Below, piece after piece: positions 35,156-45,107 of a stretch of DNA of 64,000 nucleotides. The stretch's first letter is position 1, and the number at the start of each line of letters is the position of its first letter. The notes under the pieces were generated by a model. The model made no database searches and was not told the DNA's origin. It saw only the letters and a list, made by a program, of their open reading frames with translations. Source of the DNA: Christiangramia sp. OXR-203 (lineage in GTDB: Bacteria > Bacteroidota > Bacteroidia > Flavobacteriales > Flavobacteriaceae); contig NZ_CP139698.1 in NCBI RefSeq assembly GCF_034372165.1, forward strand, positions 62,001-126,000. The letters run 5' to 3'. A program made the position numbers and the translations under genes.

Positions 35156-35220
35156 ATTGTATCACAAGGTAAAAGAAGGGTGTAAAGGATAAACAGACTT
35201 TAAAGCCATGTTAATTCCAG

Positions 35221-37965
35221 TTAACCTTTATAACTTTTTCGATAAAAAGCCGGACTGGAACCATATTTATTTTTAAAGCTGGTAGAGAAATAATTGGGGG
35301 TAGAGAACCCGCATTTATAAGCAATTTCACTAACAGAAAGATCAGTATCCTCTAGCATCATCTTAGCGCTCTCTAATTTATAGTTATTGATGTAATCGCT
35401 AATGTTCAATCCTAATAGCGCTTTTACTTTTCTGTAAAGCTGAACTCTGGAAACATTCAATTCCTCAGCTAGCCTTTCTACTGTAAAATCTGAATGATCC
35501 AAACGCTCTTTTATCAAGTGGTTGAGGCGAGAAATAAAATCCTGCTCACTATTACTAAATTTATTCTCCTTTTCAAGTTTAAATAAGTTATTGGTATAAT
35601 AATACCTAAGTTTCTCCCGATTGTATAAAAGAGATTTTAATGATTGTACCAATATTGCAAAACTGAATGGTTTAGTTAAATAAAGGTCAGCACCACTTTC
35701 AAGACCTTTTAAATATGACTCTCTGTCTCCAAGTGCTGTTAATATTATTGTTGGTATGTGAGAAGTTCTCAAATCGTTCTTAAGAGTTTCGCAAATTTCA
35801 AATCCATCTTTTTCCGGCAAATTAATATCACAAATTATAATGTCTGGAATATGTTCAAAGGCCTTTTCGAGGGCATCAGATCCATCTGATAAATAAGTCC
35901 TGTAGTGTTTACCTAGTTTTTTATTTAGAAATCGTGATAAATCATAATTATCTTCTATGATTAAGATTGAATACTGATCCTGGTCCCCTGCTACTAACGT
36001 CGGTATTAATCCCTCATTTTCTTCTAATCCAAAGTCAGCCTCAAAATATGATGGTTGCGGGTCATCTGTAGAGGAAATTATTTGTCCCGAAGAAAATTGA
36101 TTTTTAGTAGTTGGAAGGCTAATTACAACTTCGGTTCCCTGATGTGATTTTACTTCAATATCTCCTTTATGTAGCTCCACAAACTGTTTAGTAATATTTA
36201 AACCTATACCAGAACTATTCTTATTGTTATTAGATGCTTTAAAAAAAGGTTTAAAAAGTTGTTCTTTTTCATTTTCGGGTATTCCAATCCCAGAATCCTT
36301 GAAGTAGATTTTTACTAAATTTCCTTTTCTTAAATGATCAATTTTAATTTTTATTGAACCATGGTCAGGAGTAAATTTAAAGGCATTGGATAGTAAATTA
36401 AAATAAACTTTGTCCATTAAATAACGGTCCATATAGATAGCCAATTCTTTATCATTAGATTCAATTTCAAAATTGATACTTCTCTTTTTTGCCTCTTTTT
36501 TAAAGTCCATTGAGACTTTCTCTGTGAAGTCTAAGAGATTTATTTTGTTCACTTTCAAATTAAATTTCTCATCTTCAATTCTCCTAAAATCAAGCAGGTT
36601 ATTAATTAGCCTGAGTAATCGCTTTGAATTTCTGGATATTACATCTAAATCAGATTGATGTTTGGATTTATTCCCTTTTAATTCAATATAAATTGATTCA
36701 AGAGAGCTCATTATTAAAGTGAGTGGTGTTTTAAATTCGTGAGATACTCCAGTAAAAAAGTTAATTTTTGCTTTATTAACTCTCTTAATTTCTTCAGCAA
36801 TAGATTTTATTTTGTTACGTTGTTTTATAACCTTTTCATTAGTAAGTTGTAGCTCCCTATTTTTTCTCCTAATTATACGGATAGAATAAATAGAATATAT
36901 GGCCAAACTAAGAATGATCGCTAAAAGGGCCATGGCAATTTTGAGCAGGTTGTTTTGGACGTAATACTTCTCTTCCTGTTCTTCAATCGCCTGTAATTGT
37001 TTCTCAAGTTCCAGTTGCTGTTCATTGATCTTCTCATACTGATTCTTCATGATATCAGCATTTAACCTATCAATCAATGTTATATTTAAGGAATTATTTT
37101 TTGGAACCTGTTCACCGGCGTATACTCGTCTTGCTAGTTTAATCGCTTCGGCACCTCCAGTGGGATAAAGCACGGTAGCCTGTAATCTACCATCCAATAC
37201 CATATTTATTCCTCCATCGGGTCCCACAAGTCCATCAACCCCTACAAATTTGAGATCATCTGCTAAACTTTTATTCTCAGCTACCTGCCAGGCAGATCGA
37301 GCCAGTATATCATTAAAGGAGAAAACATAATCGATTTTAGAAGCATCCAGCGTATCCAGTATTCTCGAGAATTGATCATCAGTATAATTTTCAATTGTGT
37401 AAACATTTGAGATATTATCTAAACGATCCGCTACCTGGTTAAAACCAAGACTTCTTTCAAGAGTTGGTGACGAATTATCCGTCCCTTTTATCTCCAGTAC
37501 TTTTATATTGCTATCTGCAGAAGAGGCAATATAACTAGCGGCCATTCTCCCTACGGCTATATTATCCGCACCTACAAAGGCCGTATATTTATCGGAATCA
37601 ATTTTTCGGTCTATAAGAATTACTGGTATACCCTTATTATATGCTCTTTCAATAACAGGAACTATTTTCTCAGTCTCTAACGGAGAAACCAAAAGCACAT
37701 CCACATCTTCTTCAATAAAATCTACAATTTGAGCAATCTGTTTTTCAACGCTCCTATTTGCTTCGCTAATTTTTAGATTAATATTTGGATATAGTGAGGT
37801 CTGAACCATCATAGAATGATTCATGTCCTTCCTCCATTGATCAGAACTTATACATTGTGAGAATCCAATGTAGATCTCATCTTCATTCTTATTGGTATCA
37901 CAGGAACTATAAAATGTTAGTAAAAGAACAATTAGTAAGAATATAGGTTGTTTCTGTTGTATCAC
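35221..37965 (-). CDS. hybrid two-component system regulator with periplasmic sugar-binding sensor
   Basis: 914 residues: signal/anchor with Cys (TFYSSC), a type I periplasmic-binding-protein sensor (about 30-310, IYIGFSQC...VDVLLVSPLETEKI...VILIDRKID), coiled coil, membrane span (about 340-362), HisKA (SHEFKTPLTL), HATPase (DSGIGIPENE, SSGIGLNITK), receiver (CDINLPEKDGFE) and C-terminal AraC helix-turn-helix. The PBP-type sensor rather than the more common Reg_prop propeller is the arrangement of Bacteroides BT1754, which binds fructose. The start is a GTG: a stop lies six codons upstream and the next Met is about 48 residues in. It is encoded just upstream of the fructan run. Confidence 0.94.
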   Translation of the reverse strand: MIQQKQPIFLLIVLLLTFYSSCDTNKNEDEIYIGFSQCISSDQWRKDMNHSMMVQTSLYPNINLKISEANRSVEKQIAQIVDFIEEDVDVLLVSPLETEKIVPVIERAYNKGIPVILIDRKIDSDKYTAFVGADNIAVGRMAASYIASSADSNIKVLEIKGTDNSSPTLERSLGFNQVADRLDNISNVYTIENYTDDQFSRILDTLDASKIDYVFSFNDILARSAWQVAENKSLADDLKFVGVDGLVGPDGGINMVLDGRLQATVLYPTGGAEAIKLARRVYAGEQVPKNNSLNITLIDRLNADIMKNQYEKINEQQLELEKQLQAIEEQEEKYYVQNNLLKIAMALLAIILSLAIYSIYSIRIIRRKNRELQLTNEKVIKQRNKIKSIAEEIKRVNKAKINFFTGVSHEFKTPLTLIMSSLESIYIELKGNKSKHQSDLDVISRNSKRLLRLINNLLDFRRIEDEKFNLKVNKINLLDFTEKVSMDFKKEAKKRSINFEIESNDKELAIYMDRYLMDKVYFNLLSNAFKFTPDHGSIKIKIDHLRKGNLVKIYFKDSGIGIPENEKEQLFKPFFKASNNNKNSSGIGLNITKQFVELHKGDIEVKSHQGTEVVISLPTTKNQFSSGQIISSTDDPQPSYFEADFGLEENEGLIPTLVAGDQDQYSILIIEDNYDLSRFLNKKLGKHYRTYLSDGSDALEKAFEHIPDIIICDINLPEKDGFEICETLKNDLRTSHIPTIILTALGDRESYLKGLESGADLYLTKPFSFAILVQSLKSLLYNREKLRYYYTNNLFKLEKENKFSNSEQDFISRLNHLIKERLDHSDFTVERLAEELNVSRVQLYRKVKALLGLNISDYINNYKLESAKMMLEDTDLSVSEIAYKCGFSTPNYFSTSFKNKYGSSPAFYRKSYKG

Positions 37966-38151
37966 AGTTTTACTCTTTTTTTACAATACTATGAAAAAGA
38001 TTAGTTTCTTAACATTATTTTATGGTTCGTATATCTACTACGACCAAAGAAAAACCAAGGAAAAACTATCTATCAGTTTTGAACCTACTAAGCTTTTATT
38101 TCTTTTTATGTGTTTCTGGAAAGTCTGAATTAGTATTGAATTAATTACTTT

Positions 38152-38406
38152 TTAGCCACTCGTCATACAATATACTCCCTCATTTTCGATAAGCAACTTT
38201 CTGACAAGATTCTCAGCATGCTCCTTCCTTCTATCGAAAGCGTTCTCTTCCAGTTCCTGTAAAAAATCAATTTTGGTGATAGTCTTATTTACACAAATTG
38301 TGTTTAACCTCTGAAGTATTGCAAATTCTCTTAGTATCTCCTGGATTATCACTAACCAAATGCTGGTTGAATACAATCTTCGCATCTTTTTCTTGATTAC
38401 ATCCAT
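38152..38406 (-). CDS. possible small protein, 84 residues
   Basis: An open frame with a basic N-terminus (MDVIKKKMRRLYSTS), a hydrophobic stretch and a charged helical second half (LQELEENAFDRRKEHAENLVRKLL). No family recognised, no clear ribosome binding site, and it borders a long stretch without genes. It may be a real small gene, a remnant or chance. Confidence 0.25.
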   Translation of the reverse strand: MDVIKKKMRRLYSTSIWLVIIQEILREFAILQRLNTICVNKTITKIDFLQELEENAFDRRKEHAENLVRKLLIENEGVYCMTSG

Positions 38407-39222
38407 ATTAAATAAATGCCTTGGTGCGAGATAGACTTAAGGCTTTACTTATCATTTATAGAAATTTATAGGTATTCTTCATATCATTCCTTATTACTAA
38501 CCTTATCGCTTAGAAAAGACCTTTTTCGAATAATATTCTCAATCCACGAATAGTTGTAATGGACTTTTGCAGGGACATGGTATATGAATATCTTCTAATC
38601 TGTAAGTCGACGAACTACTTCCTTGTTAAGGCAGATCTTCGGCAATATTCACTGACATTTGAATCCGATTAGTTGCGAGTATACGAATAAGCAAAAAAGT
38701 TTTCTAAGGTTAGGTAGACTAGGATTTTTTGCAGTAAACTTCCAATCAATTTTTAGATCTACTATCTCAAAAAAAGAAGATGAAATTGCCGACTTTATTT
38801 TTCATCAAATTGAAAAAATAAATTTCCATCAGATATAAATGCAGTTCATCGAACTTGACATTTAAATTTTCATCTTGTTTAATATCATAGTAATTCAAGA
38901 AGGTATCTACATCATGAACTAAAAGCTAAATTGCAGGAAAAATCAATAACAGTAGCAATAGCTCATCTATAAATAAATGCTAACAGCAACGTCAGAATAA
39001 AAAGATAGAGGTACAATAGCCGGAAATAGAATTGAAATTAGAATATAAATTTTCCTCCTATTTGAAATTTGATACTTAATCCTAAATTGGTAATCAAGCT
39101 GCTAATGAAAATTATAAAGTTTATTAGCAATGTTCTTAGATAGGCTATCCATGGTTAAAAGAGTTAGAGATAATAAATCTAACCAAAAGAAAATTAGCTT
39201 ATTGTACCCAGCCTAAAACAAA
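38407..39222. other. gene-free AT-rich stretch between the fructan locus and a tRNA
   Basis: About 815 bp with frequent stops in all frames that I followed, short A/T runs, and no RNA gene, long repeat or promoter that I can support. It is the longest gene-free stretch of the window and may hold decayed genes. Confidence 0.5.
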
Positions 39223-39223
39223 A

Positions 39224-39250
39224 AAGCCTTCCAGTTTCCTGAAAGGCTTT
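39224..39250 (-). terminator. terminator after the tRNA gene
   Basis: Read on the minus strand, AAAGCCTTTCAGG pairs with CTGGAAGGCTTTT around a short AAA loop with one mismatch, ending in T residues. It lies 13 bp past the tRNA 3' end. Confidence 0.8.
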
Positions 39251-39262
39251 CCATCACTATCG

Positions 39263-39336
39263 TGGTCCCACTTGGGCTCGAACCAAGGACCACCTGATTA
39301 TGAGTCAGGTGCTCTAACCAACTGAGCTATGGGACC
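39263..39336 (-). tRNA. tRNA with CAT anticodon (elongator Met, or Ile2 if modified)
   Basis: A complete cloverleaf on the minus strand: acceptor GGTCCCA/TGGGACC with discriminator A, D arm TAGCTCAGTTGGTTAGAGC, anticodon stem CCTGA/TCAGG with loop CTCATAA, T arm CTTGG-TTCGAGC-CCAAG. CCA is not encoded. Met versus lysidine-modified Ile cannot be settled from sequence alone. Confidence 0.95.
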
Positions 39337-39402
39337 TGATACGTATTCGTATCGCGAGCGCAAATTTAGATAATTGCCTCTTACGCACCAAACAAATTAA
39401 TT

Positions 39403-39801
39403 CTATTTTTCCTGGCAAAGCTCAACCAGGACTCCGTTACCATCTTTAGGATGCATAAATGCTACTATTTTATTATCGGCTCCTTGCTTTGGAATTTCAT
39501 TTAGCAACCTGAAACCTTCAGATTTTAAACGGGTTATCTCCTTTTTAATATCGTCTACCAGAAAGGCCATGTGATGTATCCCCTCTCCTCGTTTCTCCAG
39601 AAATTTCGCAATCGGACTATCATCCCTGGTTGCCGCAAGCAATTCTATCTTACTATCACCAATCTTAAAAAAAGAAGTATTTACACCTTCCCTATCTACC
39701 TCTTCGGTTTTGTAATGCTCTGCTCCTAAAATCGCTTTGTAGGTTCGGTTAGCAGCTTCCAGATCTTTTACAGCAATACCTATATGTTCTATCTTTTTCA
39801 T
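39403..39801 (-). CDS. mce: methylmalonyl-CoA epimerase
   Basis: 132 residues in the glyoxalase/VOC fold, cytoplasmic. Metal-binding residues are recognisable: H5 in KIEHIGIAV, the Glu of GDSKIELLAA, H in GEGIHHMAFLVDD, and E in NGVLVELCQ. The enzyme interconverts (R)- and (S)-methylmalonyl-CoA in propionate metabolism. Its length matches the family. It is a single-gene unit after the tRNA and is divergent from rbfA. Confidence 0.9.
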   Translation of the reverse strand: MKKIEHIGIAVKDLEAANRTYKAILGAEHYKTEEVDREGVNTSFFKIGDSKIELLAATRDDSPIAKFLEKRGEGIHHMAFLVDDIKKEITRLKSEGFRLLNEIPKQGADNKIVAFMHPKDGNGVLVELCQEK

Positions 39802-39901
39802 GAATTTATATTTTGCGATACAAATATCTATATTTCAGCTTAGACTATTCAAATTCATACGAATGAAGAAGAATCACAGTTAAAAATTTTACTTTTGTAG
39901 C

Positions 39902-40297
39902 ATGGAAGAAACAAATAGACAGAAGAAGATAGGTGGATTGTTGCAGAAGGACCTGGCAGACATTCTGCAAAACTCACTAAGAGAAAGCGGGCGTACAGGA
40001 ATTTTGATCTCAGTTTCAAAAGTTCGGGTAACTACAGATCTCTCGATCGCCAAAGCATACGTTAGCATTTTCCCTTCTAAACATCAGGAGGAAGTCATTG
40101 AGGAAGTCAATGAAAACAAGTATAAGATCAAGCATGAAATGGCTCAGCGAACCAGGCATCAGCTAAGAAAAATGCCCGATCTTAGTTTCTTTGTAGACGA
40201 TTCTCTGGAATATATCGACGGAATTGAGAAATCTATCAAGGGAAAAGAGGATCCTGTATCCAATCCAGATCTTTTAGACAAGAGGAAAAAATCTTAA
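39902..40297 (+). CDS. rbfA: ribosome-binding factor A
   Basis: 131 residues of the RbfA KH-like fold, needed for 30S subunit maturation (16S 5' end). The start RQKKIGGLLQKDLADILQ, the centre VSKVRVTTDLSIAKAYVSIFP and MAQRTRHQLRKMPDLSFFVDDSLEYIDGIEKS are typical. The next gene begins one base after its stop, so rbfA and the permease gene are co-transcribed. Confidence 0.93.
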   Translation: MEETNRQKKIGGLLQKDLADILQNSLRESGRTGILISVSKVRVTTDLSIAKAYVSIFPSKHQEEVIEEVNENKYKIKHEMAQRTRHQLRKMPDLSFFVDDSLEYIDGIEKSIKGKEDPVSNPDLLDKRKKS

Positions 40298-40298
40298 G

Positions 40299-41501
40299 TT
40301 GAAGTTCCCACTCTACATTGCCAAACGCTACCTGTTCACTAAGAGCAAGAGCAATGCGATCAATATTATTACCATTATCGCGGCAATTGGAGTATTTGCA
40401 GGAGCATTTTCATTATTTATCGTATTAAGCGGATTCTCAGGACTACGCGATTTCAGCCTTTCCTTTTCGAATGAATTCGATCCCGATCTTAAAGCCTTAC
40501 CAGATACTGGAAAAATTATTCAGCTATCTGAAGAGCAGGAAGACAGGTTATTGAAAATTAAAGGAATCGAAGAGCTAACTCAGGTTATTGAGGAACGTGT
40601 CATTCTTAGCTACAAACAGAAGTCAAACCCTGCATATATCAAAGGCGTTGATGCCAATTACCAGCAGGTCAACAAGATCGATAGTGCAATTGTTTTTGGC
40701 ACCTGGCTAACTAAAAGCGAGCCGCAGGTGGTTATTGGAAACGGACTCTCCCGCCTGCTTGATATTGGCACTTTCAATTATCAGAATTTACTGAAGATCA
40801 TGGTGCCCAAACCAGGAAAGGGACAGGTAACCATGACCAATATCCAGAATGCTTTTTCCACCCGGCAGACCATTGTTAGTGGGGTTTACAGCATTAATGA
40901 AGAGCTGGATTCAAAGTATGTTTTTACCAATATCAATTTTGCCCGTGATCTGCTAAGCATGCAGCCTGATGAGGTGACAGGCGTAGAATTTAAGATTTCT
41001 TCGGAAGCAGATCTCGATAGAATTTCAGAAGAAATCATTACAGTTCTGGGCGATAATGTACAGATCAAAACCCGTGAAGAACTGAATGATGCACTGAACA
41101 AAATGCTAAATTCTGAAAACCTCTTTGTTTATCTAATTTTCACACTAGTACTCACAATCGCACTATTTAACGTAGTAGGTTCTATAATCGTTATGATCCT
41201 GGATAAACGGGAAAATATGAAGACCCTGCATAGTCTTGGTGCTACTACCAGACAAATAAGAAATATCTTTTTTTACCAGGGAATGTTGATGACCGTTCTG
41301 GGCGGACTTTTAGGCCTTAGTTTTGCCATTGTCCTTATACTTTTACAAATGCAATTTGATTTGGTCATGATCACTCCCAGCCTGCCCTATCCTGTGCAAA
41401 TGCGTGCAAAAAATGTAATTATCGTAGTAGCCACGATCTTTACTCTCGGTTTTATTGCTTCCTATATCGCTGCAGGAACTACCAGGAAAGCTTTAAAGTA
41501 A
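40299..41501 (+). CDS. ABC transporter permease of the LolC/LolE (FtsX-like) type, TTG start
   Basis: 400 residues, inner membrane. The start codon is TTG, placed one base after the rbfA stop; the resulting MKFPLYIAKRYLFTKSKSNAINIITIIAAIGVFAG is the normal N-terminus of the family. One membrane span (about 22-45) precedes a large periplasmic domain (about 50-260), then three spans form the FtsX module (from NLFVYLIFTLVLTIALFNVVGSIIVM to the end). Such proteins release lipoproteins to the carrier LolA. The ATPase subunit is not in the window. Confidence 0.88.
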   Translation: MKFPLYIAKRYLFTKSKSNAINIITIIAAIGVFAGAFSLFIVLSGFSGLRDFSLSFSNEFDPDLKALPDTGKIIQLSEEQEDRLLKIKGIEELTQVIEERVILSYKQKSNPAYIKGVDANYQQVNKIDSAIVFGTWLTKSEPQVVIGNGLSRLLDIGTFNYQNLLKIMVPKPGKGQVTMTNIQNAFSTRQTIVSGVYSINEELDSKYVFTNINFARDLLSMQPDEVTGVEFKISSEADLDRISEEIITVLGDNVQIKTREELNDALNKMLNSENLFVYLIFTLVLTIALFNVVGSIIVMILDKRENMKTLHSLGATTRQIRNIFFYQGMLMTVLGGLLGLSFAIVLILLQMQFDLVMITPSLPYPVQMRAKNVIIVVATIFTLGFIASYIAAGTTRKALK

Positions 41502-42494
41502 TTAAGCGAATTCGTAACCTGCGAACTCCTTCTCTACCTCGTCGAAAGCTTTAAATACATCTACAGAATCATCACTGGTTACCATTTTCATACGATACTC
41601 CTTAAAGTGCGGAATTCCTTTGAAATAGTTCGTATAATGACGACGGGTTTCGAAAACACCCAGACGTTCTCCTTTCCAGTCGATAGACATCTGTAAATGT
41701 CGTCTGGCCGCGTCTACGCGCTCTTCCAGTGTTGGCGGCGCCATGTGTTTTCCGGTCTCAAAATAATGCTTCACTTCCCGAAAGAACCATGGATAGCCAA
41801 TACTTGCACGACCAATCATTGCACCATCAAGTCCAAATTCATCACGCATAAGCATGGCTTTCTCTGGAGAATCCACATCACCATTTCCAAAAACCGGAAT
41901 ATGCATACGAGGATTATTCTTTACCTGCGCGATTGGCTTCCAGTCGGCTTCGCCCTTGTACATCTGTGCTCTGGTTCGACCATGAATGGAAATAGCCTTG
42001 CAGCCAACATCCTGTAATCTTTCAGCAACCTCAAGGATCTTTATAGAATCGTGATCCCAACCTAAACGTGTCTTTACCGTGATTGGTAAGTTTGTGTGCT
42101 TTACCATCGCTTCGGTCAAAGAAACCATTAAATCTACATCTTTCAGAATTCCCGCTCCGGCGCCTTTAGAAACCACTTTTTTCACCGGGCATCCAAAGTT
42201 GATATCTATAATATCAGGACCAGACTTTTCAACAATCTCAACAGACTGTAACATCGACTCCAGGTTAGCCCCGAATATCTGGATCCCAACAGGTCGTTCT
42301 TTTTCGTAAATATCAAGTTTCATGGTACTTTTCGCGGCATCGCGAATAAGTCCTTCAGAAGAAATAAATTCAGTATACACCACATCTGCACCCTGTTCCT
42401 TACATAATGCTCGAAATGGTGGATCACTCACGTCTTCCATCGGTGCCAACAGCAACGGGAAGTCTCCTACATCTATATTTCCAATTTTAGCCAA
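41502..42494 (-). CDS. dusB: tRNA-dihydrouridine synthase, TTG start
   Basis: 330 residues, FMN-dependent TIM-barrel enzyme that reduces uridines in the tRNA D-loop. Family motifs: LLLAPMEDVSDPPFRALC, INFGCPVKKVVSKGAGAGIL with the catalytic Cys, TVKTRLGWDHDSI, ISIHGRTRAQMYKGEADW and GNGDVDSPEKA, MIGRASIGYPWFF. The frame has a stop three codons before the TTG and the first internal Met is at residue 17 within a conserved motif, so TTG is the start. The gene ends tail-to-tail against the permease gene with no spacer. Confidence 0.93.
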   Translation of the reverse strand: MAKIGNIDVGDFPLLLAPMEDVSDPPFRALCKEQGADVVYTEFISSEGLIRDAAKSTMKLDIYEKERPVGIQIFGANLESMLQSVEIVEKSGPDIIDINFGCPVKKVVSKGAGAGILKDVDLMVSLTEAMVKHTNLPITVKTRLGWDHDSIKILEVAERLQDVGCKAISIHGRTRAQMYKGEADWKPIAQVKNNPRMHIPVFGNGDVDSPEKAMLMRDEFGLDGAMIGRASIGYPWFFREVKHYFETGKHMAPPTLEERVDAARRHLQMSIDWKGERLGVFETRRHYTNYFKGIPHFKEYRMKMVTSDDSVDVFKAFDEVEKEFAGYEFA

Positions 42495-42544
42495 AGCCTT
42501 TCAGTTTTATGCTGCAAAATTAAGAAATAAACCGGAAGTAAAAA

Positions 42545-44950
42545 TTATGGTCTTAATCGTTCTCTTTCGGCTTCATCTATTGTACGCTGATTGTCACTCA
42601 GCCTGAAGTTTCCGAAGTTATATTTAAAACCTATCTGGACATTCCTGTTTTCAGCAAAAGAAAAGAAACTGTTACTCTGGTTTAAATATTCTGAAGTAAG
42701 GCGGGTGTTCGTAGAATTAAATATATCATTCACATTCAAACTTAGCTCTGCTCTATTATCCCATAAGGTCTTTCTTAAACCAATACTTACAGTGGTCATT
42801 GGCTCCAGATTGTAAGATCCGGATAAATAATCTGAAAGATATTGTGCAAACAAAGTTCCCTCAAAAGTACCATCCTGGGACAACGTAAAGATATTATAGA
42901 CGTATGCCTGAACACCTTCAGCTTCTATCGTTACCTCAGCATTATTACTCTCCAGGGCAAGCAACGTATTTTCCATACGGAATAGCGATGTAAAAAATTG
43001 TGCATACCAGAAATCTGTGATAGAAGTTCCATGAAAAATATCAATTCCATAGGATTTAGAATCCAGCAGATTCTGATTCACATTACGAATGGTAAGGTTT
43101 TGATTATCCTGAAATACTAGGACTTCCGGAGCTTCCCCAAGATCCTTGTAATAGAAGTCAAAGAACCATGCATTATTTAAAGTATAGTTCAGATTCAAAT
43201 TGTTACTAATGGACGCGATAAGATTTGGGTTTCCAGCGTTGAAATTCGTCTCATTCAGAAAGTATCTGAATGGATTCAGACTTTCATATCGTGGTCGTTG
43301 AATTCTACGGCTGTAATCCAGCGTAAAACTATGATTCTCTGAAGCTCGATATTGCAGGTATGCCGTTGGAAACAATTCAAAGTATTCACGATCATTGATA
43401 GTTTCAACACTCATGCTCTCCCCTGTTCTATCGGTATATTCCCCACGAAGTCCTAATTTACCACTCCATTTCGTCCAGTCGTGACTTATAGAAAGATATG
43501 CTGCGTAGATATTTTCATCATATAAAAATACATCTCCTAGTTCATCATACAGCGATTCCAAACGTCGCTCGTTCATGTACTCGATCCCACTTTCAGATTC
43601 TATGGACGAAAATTTAAGTCCGCTTTCAAAAGCAGATTCCCCGATCGTCCTGGAATAATCTGCCTGCGCTGTGTATATATCGATCTCCTGGCTGGCATCG
43701 GTTTCAAATTCAAGTGCATCCAGACGTTGACCCTGAGGATTAAAATATTGAGAAAAGACAGTTTGCTCACGATCCTGGTCAAACCTTGTATAATGTGCTT
43801 TTAAGGAAAGATCGCCACCATTTTCAAAAGATGTTGTGTAATCAAGGTTCAATGCAACGTTATTTTGATCTGTAAAAACCCCGGAATCTGTTACCAGTGT
43901 TGAATCAAGTCCTCCGGAAGCATTTCTCATCTCCGTCGTTACATCATTATCGAATTCACGGTTTGGTGAAAAGTTGGCATTTACAGAAAAGTTTAGATTG
44001 CTCTTTTCTGAAAGTTCAAAATCTATGATAGCGTTGGCGTTATGAGCCTGGCTTGTAGTTTCCCTTGTAAAATCTGTGTCCCACCTGGAAAATGGCTGCC
44101 CATCCTGAATGAAATTGATATAAGAATCGTCATTCTTATAATCCTTACGCGGACTAAAATTATAATTCGCAAACACGTTCACCTTATCACCCTGGAAATA
44201 ATGACTGGTTCCAATCTTATATTTCGAATAGATCGCCTGGGTATAAGTTCCTTCTACGCTTCCCTTGTAACCCGGGGTAATGGATTTACTAGTGGTAATA
44301 TTAAGGATCGCTCCGCCTTCAGCATCATATTTTGCTGGAGGATTCGTAATGATCTCAATAGATTTTATGTTTTCTGCGGAATAAGATTCCAGTAAGGTCT
44401 GCAATTCTGAAGCAGATAAATAGATCTTGCGATCATTTAAATAGACCTGCACTGCCGCATTTCGAACCATCAATTGTCCCTGGTTATCGATAACTCCAGG
44501 TGATTTCTTTAATATTTCCCAGGTATTTCCAGAGGATAAAGTAGAATTCTCCACATCAAATACGATACGATCCACTTCCCTGCTAATTCTTGGTTTCCTG
44601 GCTTGAATCGTTATCTCCTCCAGATCTCCTGAAGATGGTGCAACTTTCAAGGTTTTAAGGTTAGTGTCTCCTTTTACCCTGATCTTCTTCAGCAGGTCGT
44701 CATAACCTACATAAGTAATTTTTAGTACGTAATTATCATCTTTAATATCCTTCAGCAAGAAGCTCCCATCCTCTTCACTCACCGTTCCTTTGACGACAGA
44801 TACTGAATCCTGGGCGCTCAAAAGAATGACATTCGCGTAAGCAAGTGGATCGTTATTAAGGTCGGTTAACTTTCCTGAAAGTTCATTTTGTGAAAATACC
44901 AGCGTACTTAAAAAGCAAAGAAAAATGCTTAGAGATGTTCTAATATTCAT
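42545..44950 (-). CDS. TonB-dependent outer-membrane receptor, CarboxypepD-like N-terminus
   Basis: 801 residues. Signal peptide (FLCFLSTLVFSQ), carboxypeptidase-regulatory-like domain (about 22-105, LSGKLTDLNNDPLAYANVIL), plug (about 120-215, with SAENIKSIEIITNPPAKYDAEGGAILNI) and an outer-membrane barrel ending before an unusually polar tail (GNFRLSDNQRTIDEAERERLRP). It is the beta-barrel family common in Bacteroidota without a SusD partner. The substrate is unknown; no neighbouring gene suggests one. Confidence 0.85.
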   Translation of the reverse strand: MNIRTSLSIFLCFLSTLVFSQNELSGKLTDLNNDPLAYANVILLSAQDSVSVVKGTVSEEDGSFLLKDIKDDNYVLKITYVGYDDLLKKIRVKGDTNLKTLKVAPSSGDLEEITIQARKPRISREVDRIVFDVENSTLSSGNTWEILKKSPGVIDNQGQLMVRNAAVQVYLNDRKIYLSASELQTLLESYSAENIKSIEIITNPPAKYDAEGGAILNITTSKSITPGYKGSVEGTYTQAIYSKYKIGTSHYFQGDKVNVFANYNFSPRKDYKNDDSYINFIQDGQPFSRWDTDFTRETTSQAHNANAIIDFELSEKSNLNFSVNANFSPNREFDNDVTTEMRNASGGLDSTLVTDSGVFTDQNNVALNLDYTTSFENGGDLSLKAHYTRFDQDREQTVFSQYFNPQGQRLDALEFETDASQEIDIYTAQADYSRTIGESAFESGLKFSSIESESGIEYMNERRLESLYDELGDVFLYDENIYAAYLSISHDWTKWSGKLGLRGEYTDRTGESMSVETINDREYFELFPTAYLQYRASENHSFTLDYSRRIQRPRYESLNPFRYFLNETNFNAGNPNLIASISNNLNLNYTLNNAWFFDFYYKDLGEAPEVLVFQDNQNLTIRNVNQNLLDSKSYGIDIFHGTSITDFWYAQFFTSLFRMENTLLALESNNAEVTIEAEGVQAYVYNIFTLSQDGTFEGTLFAQYLSDYLSGSYNLEPMTTVSIGLRKTLWDNRAELSLNVNDIFNSTNTRLTSEYLNQSNSFFSFAENRNVQIGFKYNFGNFRLSDNQRTIDEAERERLRP

Positions 44951-45107
44951 GTTTGGTTAGTTCGGTTTGTTTGGTAACAAGGGCAAATATAGCTTTTATG
45001 TGATTTTTAGCAAGAAAAAGCTTTTATATCGACCTGAAGCTAAATTAATTAGCAATTGATAAACAATCCCTGCAAAATCAACGCTTAAAGCACTGTTTCG
45101 CCTAAAA

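Noticed and set aside
39263-39336. tRNA as attachment site of the fructan locus
   Set aside because: No integrase gene and no copy of the tRNA 3' end were found near 18 kb, so I do not call an integrated element.
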